Shown here one piece after another: positions 14,069-16,624 of a stretch of 16,624 bases of DNA. Numbering within the stretch: the first letter of the stretch is position 1; each line of letters starts with the position of its first letter. Both the position numbers and the translations under genes were made by a program. This DNA comes from an uncultured Spirochaetaceae bacterium (GTDB lineage Bacteria; Spirochaetota; Spirochaetia; SZUA-6; Bin103). The notes beneath the pieces are model-generated. The model worked only from the letters and a program-made list of their open reading frames with translations, ran no database searches and had not been told where the DNA came from. The stretch is from the NCBI GenBank assembly GCA_913043885.1, contig CAJWOB010000013.1:1-16624 (forward strand). Reading direction: 5' to 3'.

Positions 14069-14632
14069 CTACCCGACCTGGTCGTTGGCTGGCGGCGGTG
14101 CGGTCTGGTCCGGGGGTAGCAGCTCTCCGGCGGCAGCGCGCCCGCGTGCTGACATCTTCTTCAGCGTCTTCTGCAGGATCTCGGCGACCTTCTCGTCAGA
14201 ACGGTTGGCCGCAAAGTCGCCGAGGTAATACTCCACGAATACCAGGCAGGCGACGTCCTCCAACACCTGAACGTCGGCATCCGGCGGCGCATCGGCCAGC
14301 CCTTCCTTGCGGAGTAGTGCGGCAACCGTGGCGGCCTCCGATTCGTCGTAGCCGGCGTCCCGCATCAGCTCGGTGGCGCGGTCGGCGTGGTGGGCGGCCA
14401 GCGTCGTTCGCCACCGCAGATAGCCGCGGCGTCCTTCCGGGAAGGTATCCCGCGGGAGCTTCCAGCGCTCGATATGCTGCGCCCGCGCCGCAATCTGCAG
14501 CAGTGCCGAGGCGCCCGGACGGTAGGCCGACAGCCGGCGCGACATCCGCTCGGCGTACCGCGGTTCCTTGCGGGTAGGATCTGCGGCGTTGGCAGCGTCG
14601 ATGAGGCGGAGCGCCTGTTGAAGATCTCCCAG
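14069..14632 (-). CDS. DUF4202 family protein
   Basis: About 187 residues matching the DUF4202 pattern: ALRLIDAANAADP, AARAQHIERWKLPRDTFPEGRRGYLRWRT, the HHADRATELMRDAGYDE region, VQVLEDVACLVFVEYYLGDF and LQKTLKKMSARGR. The arrangement of His, Asp and Glu (AQHIERW, LAAHHAD, LEDVACL) resembles an HD-like all-helical fold, but the family has no established reaction that I know of. Start problem: no ATG, GTG or TTG exists in frame near the first conserved residues. The frame stays open upstream, and the best candidate is CTG at 14632. The 5' end overlaps that of the divergent secreted phosphatase-like gene. Either a rare start is used or the true start has been lost. Likely the first gene of the DUF4202-MATE-acetyltransferase group. 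Confidence 0.8.
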   Translation of the reverse strand: MGDLQQALRLIDAANAADPTRKEPRYAERMSRRLSAYRPGASALLQIAARAQHIERWKLPRDTFPEGRRGYLRWRTTLAAHHADRATELMRDAGYDESEAATVAALLRKEGLADAPPDADVQVLEDVACLVFVEYYLGDFAANRSDEKVAEILQKTLKKMSARGRAAAGELLPPDQTAPPPANDQVG

Positions 14633-15457
14633 AGCGTTGAGTGTAGCACGCGAGGACCCGCGCGCGATGGCAGGCTGCCGTCCCTGGCAGCGCTCGCCGC
14701 CGTGACCGCCGTCGCATCCGTGGCGCCCCCACCTCTCGCCGCGGAACGCGTGACGTTCGCCACGCTGAACATCGCCTACGCCACCCACGCCTCGTTGGAG
14801 CAGATCGCCGCCGCCATCCGCGCGCTCGACGCCGACGTGGTCGCGCTGCAGGAAGTTGACCGCTTCACCCGGCGCAGCCCTACCGACCAGGCCGCGCAGC
14901 TCGGCCGCCTCCTCGACATGGAGGTCGCCTATGCACCGGCCATCGACTATCAGGGCGGCGAGTTCGGCATCGCCCTGCTGTCCCGCGTGGCGATCGTGGC
15001 GATCGTGGCGATGGAGAGCATCCGACTGCCAATTCTCGATTACCACAGCCTGCCGCCGCCGACCCGACTGCTGTTCGGTTGCCGGCAGGACGACATCGAA
15101 CAGCACCTGCTGCTGACCGCACGGCTGCGGCTGGCCGACGATACGGAGATCAGTGTGGCGACCACGCACCTCGGTCGGTGCGGTGCGACCGAGCGGCTGC
15201 CGCAGGCCGCGGCTATCGCGACGCACGCCGTCAGCACGGCGCTGCTGGCGGGCGACTTCAACGCCCGACGCTCCGGCAGGGTAGCCGGCCACCTGACCAG
15301 CAACGGCTGGCGGGTGCTGGTAGCCCGCGGCGTCGACTGGATCGTGGGTCGCAGCTGCATCGCCGTGGAAGAGGTGGTACCAGAACCGGCCAGGGTGTCG
15401 GATCACCCGTTGGTGGCTGCACGCGTGCGAGTGCAGCCGGCGTGCGTGGTCGACTGA
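14618..15457 (+). CDS. Endonuclease/exonuclease/phosphatase (EEP) family protein, probably secreted
   Basis: About 279 residues. The TTG start at 14618 is chosen for the GGAG at 14608-14611, 6 nt before it, and for the resulting signal-peptide-like segment LPSLAALAAVTAVASVAPPPLAA, with cleavage expected before ERVTFATLN. All EEP catalytic blocks are visible: TLNIA (Asn), ALQEVD (Glu), THLG (His), AGDFNA (Asp/Asn) and the final SDHPLV (Asp/His), in the right order. Members hydrolyse phosphodiesters or phosphomonoesters in nucleic acids, phosphoinositides or sphingomyelin; the substrate here is unknown. The stretch between AGDFNA and SDH is short for the family. A 9-bp triplicate repeat lies in the gene. 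The stop overlaps the start of the CcdA gene (TGATG), so translation is probably coupled. A later start at GTG 14702 would remove the signal peptide. Confidence 0.78.
   Translation: MKISQSVECSTRGPARDGRLPSLAALAAVTAVASVAPPPLAAERVTFATLNIAYATHASLEQIAAAIRALDADVVALQEVDRFTRRSPTDQAAQLGRLLDMEVAYAPAIDYQGGEFGIALLSRVAIVAIVAMESIRLPILDYHSLPPPTRLLFGCRQDDIEQHLLLTARLRLADDTEISVATTHLGRCGATERLPQAAAIATHAVSTALLAGDFNARRSGRVAGHLTSNGWRVLVARGVDWIVGRSCIAVEEVVPEPARVSDHPLVAARVRVQPACVVD
14987..15013 (+). repeat. 9-bp tandem repeat, three copies, in frame
   Basis: GTGGCGATC, GTGGCGATC and GTGGCGATG follow one another and encode VAI-VAI-VAM in the EEP protein. Copy changes would add or remove three residues without changing frame. 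Confidence 0.9.
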
Positions 15458-16230
15458 TGGCGGCGTTCTTCACCAACCTGGGCTTCAACTTCGTTCTCGG
15501 GCTGGGAACGCCGCTCACCGCCGTGTGCGTGCTGCCGCTCTACCCGGGGTTCATCGCCTTCCTGGCCGGCGAGGCCTCGTCCCAGACGGACGGGGGCCGA
15601 TCGGCGGCGAGGCCCCTCACCCTCGGCCTAGCGGTGGTTGCCGGCACGCTCAGCTTCATGACCACGCTTGGCGTGCTCTTTACCACCCTGCTCCAGATCT
15701 CGCTTACCAGGGTGGTCGGCGTCGTATCGCCCATCGCCTTCGGCGTCTTGCTGCTGGCGTCCCTGGTCCTGATTCTGGACCTGGACCTCAGCCGGCTGTT
15801 CCCCAAGGTCAACGCTCCCGCGGCGCGCAACTGCACCCTGCGCGCCTTTCTGTTCGGCTTCTTCTTTGGTGCCATCGTCCTGCCGTGCAATCCGGGATTC
15901 ATCGCGTTCTTCTTCGCCCGGGTCGCCACCGACACCGGCCTCATGTACGTCAGCCAGCTGCTGCAGTTCACCGCTTTCGGTCTCGGCATCGGTGCCCCAC
16001 TGTTGGTGCTGGCGCTGGGAGTGAGCGGTATCGGCGTTGCCGCGGAGGGCAGGGCAGGTGGCCGGCCACGCTGGAGCGCGGTCGACGTCACCCGCTGGCT
16101 GGCGCGGCACAAGACGCTGATCAACCGGGTGGCTGGATCGCTGATGCTGCTGCTGTCACTGTTCTTCCTGGCGTGCGACTTTCACGTGTTCGGTATCGAT
16201 CTGGCGATCTGCGATCTCTTCATCCGCTGA
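15457..16230 (+). CDS. CcdA/DsbD-type membrane thiol-redox protein
   Basis: 257 residues with six predicted membrane spans, the CcdA layout. Seen: the two symmetric Cys motifs CVLPLYPGFIAFL (first span) and LPCNPGFIAFFFA (fourth span), each a C-P-x-P-type or C-N-P-G bend that carries the reactive cysteine in this family. Known: CcdA passes electrons from cytoplasmic thioredoxin to thiol proteins outside the membrane, for cytochrome c maturation or for repairing disulfides. The ATG at 15457 overlaps the upstream stop by one base, implying coupling with the secreted EEP protein. That protein holds few cysteines, so it is not an obvious client. No thioredoxin-like partner is visible in the window. 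Two further cysteines lie near the C-terminus. The nfo start follows after 28 bp. Confidence 0.88.
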   Translation: MAAFFTNLGFNFVLGLGTPLTAVCVLPLYPGFIAFLAGEASSQTDGGRSAARPLTLGLAVVAGTLSFMTTLGVLFTTLLQISLTRVVGVVSPIAFGVLLLASLVLILDLDLSRLFPKVNAPAARNCTLRAFLFGFFFGAIVLPCNPGFIAFFFARVATDTGLMYVSQLLQFTAFGLGIGAPLLVLALGVSGIGVAAEGRAGGRPRWSAVDVTRWLARHKTLINRVAGSLMLLLSLFFLACDFHVFGIDLAICDLFIR

Positions 16231-16258
16231 CCGATAGCGGCGGGCGCGGGATGACCGC

Positions 16259-16420
16259 ATGAAGTACCTCGGGGTCCACGTCAGCACCGCCGGCGGCGTG
16301 CACACCGCCCCGGAGCGGGCGGCACAGCTCGGCGCCACCGCGTTGGCGATGTTCGTGAAGAATCAGCGCCGCTGGAGCTCGAAGCCGCTCACCGACGAGG
16401 AAGCCGGCGCGTTCGCGGAG
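16259..16420 (+). pseudogene. nfo: Deoxyribonuclease IV (endonuclease IV), 5' end only
   Basis: The first 54 residues are clearly Nfo: KYLGVHVSTAGGV, APERAAQLGATALAMFVKNQRRW and PLTDEEAGAFAE, including the first-strand HVS histidine of the zinc-binding TIM barrel. Nfo cuts at abasic sites in base-excision repair. From about 16421 the frame stays open to the window end, but the residues become a Ser/Ala/Arg-rich translation with no Nfo character; DSYLINLG-like sequence should follow soon after and is absent. The gene is broken at this point, or two unrelated sequences have been joined. The start ATG at 16259 lies 28 bp after the CcdA gene, so intact nfo would have been in that operon. Confidence 0.82.
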
Positions 16421-16624
16421 TCGTGTTGGAACATCGCCTCGACCCTCTCGTCGGAAGCTGTCCGCACGAGTGTCCGAGGCCGCTGCTCCATCGCGTCGAG
16501 TTTGGCTTCGAAGCTCGACACCGCAAACTCTGGATTTCCCGCGGTCACTTCGTCGCGTAGCCGGTTCAACTCCGCAATCGCCGCGTCGCGCTCCTCCGTC
16601 AGCTCGTCACGCTCCGCCTCCGCG
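16363..16624 (-). CDS. Unknown protein fragment, coiled-coil-like, C-terminal part, truncated by the window end
   Basis: The minus frame is open from the window end to TGA at 16365-16363. Up to about 16421 it reads like a real acidic helical protein, with AEAERDELTEERDAAIAELN at the edge followed by alternating charged and hydrophobic residues that suggest a coiled coil. Its last roughly 19 residues (SANAPASSSVSGFELQRR) are simply the complement of nfo, so its natural C-terminus is also lost at the same junction. I do not recognise the family. The upstream part lies outside the window. Confidence 0.45.
   Translation of the reverse strand, partial: AEAERDELTEERDAAIAELNRLRDEVTAGNPEFAVSSFEAKLDAMEQRPRTLVRTASDERVEAMFQHDSANAPASSSVSGFELQRR

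Noticed and set aside
14633..15406. Long minus-strand frame continuing the DUF4202 reading over the EEP gene
   Set aside because: The extra part is the complement of a gene with complete EEP catalytic motifs; it has low-complexity composition and is a GC-rich shadow.
1..16624. tRNA, rRNA, CRISPR array, prophage or complete insertion sequence
   Set aside because: I looked for cloverleaf signatures, regularly spaced repeats, transposase motifs and terminal inverted repeats and found none that hold up. The junction at 16421 has no visible IS end.

Overview
The window is about 16.6 kb of gene-dense bacterial chromosome, very rich in G+C (roughly two thirds by eye), with short intergenic gaps and many convergent or divergent gene pairs. 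Taxonomy cannot be settled from the sequence alone. A type-2 (eukaryote-like) IleS behind a T-box with a very short Stem I, a leucine attenuator in front of a type-2 leuA, an Eis-like acetyltransferase and DnaE2 together suggest an Actinobacteria-like lineage, but other high-GC phyla are not excluded. I see no rRNA, tRNA, CRISPR array or complete insertion sequence.

Layout, left to right: a 5'-truncated dnaE2 error-prone polymerase (+); a YkgJ-type Cys-cluster protein (-); a TauE/SafE permease (+); apt (+) with an in-frame TGA; a TrpD-family gene (-) that has lost an internal segment and changes frame; then leuA (+), preceded by a promoter, a 31-residue leader peptide with a Leu cluster, and an attenuator terminator. 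Convergent to leuA is ileS (-), whose 250-nt leader carries a T-box riboswitch that appears to act on translation, with its own promoter. Upstream of ileS on the same strand lie an Eis-like acetyltransferase (frameshifted, with an apparent internal deletion), a MATE exporter and a DUF4202 protein, in the order DUF4202, MATE, acetyltransferase, ileS. On the + strand at the right are a secreted endonuclease/exonuclease/phosphatase-family protein, a CcdA-type thiol-redox membrane protein coupled to it by a 1-nt overlap, and the first 54 codons of endonuclease IV (nfo). The nfo reading is then abruptly replaced by unrelated, coiled-coil-like sequence running the other way.

The strongest results are the two amino-acid sensing leaders. 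Between 5970 and 6225 there is a textbook leucine attenuator: a -35/-10 pair with 17-bp spacing, Leu codons, and three mutually exclusive hairpins that reuse a CCCAG/CTGGG motif. Between 11209 and 11493 there is a T-box leader: an AUC specifier in the terminal loop of a short Stem I, a Stem II with an S-turn-like AGUA, a perfect T-box core, and a sequestrator that overlaps the Shine-Dalgarno. The second notable theme is damage. apt, the trpD-like gene, the acetyltransferase and nfo are each broken in a different place. This points either to real gene decay through short deletions or to a poor assembly, and raw reads would decide between them.
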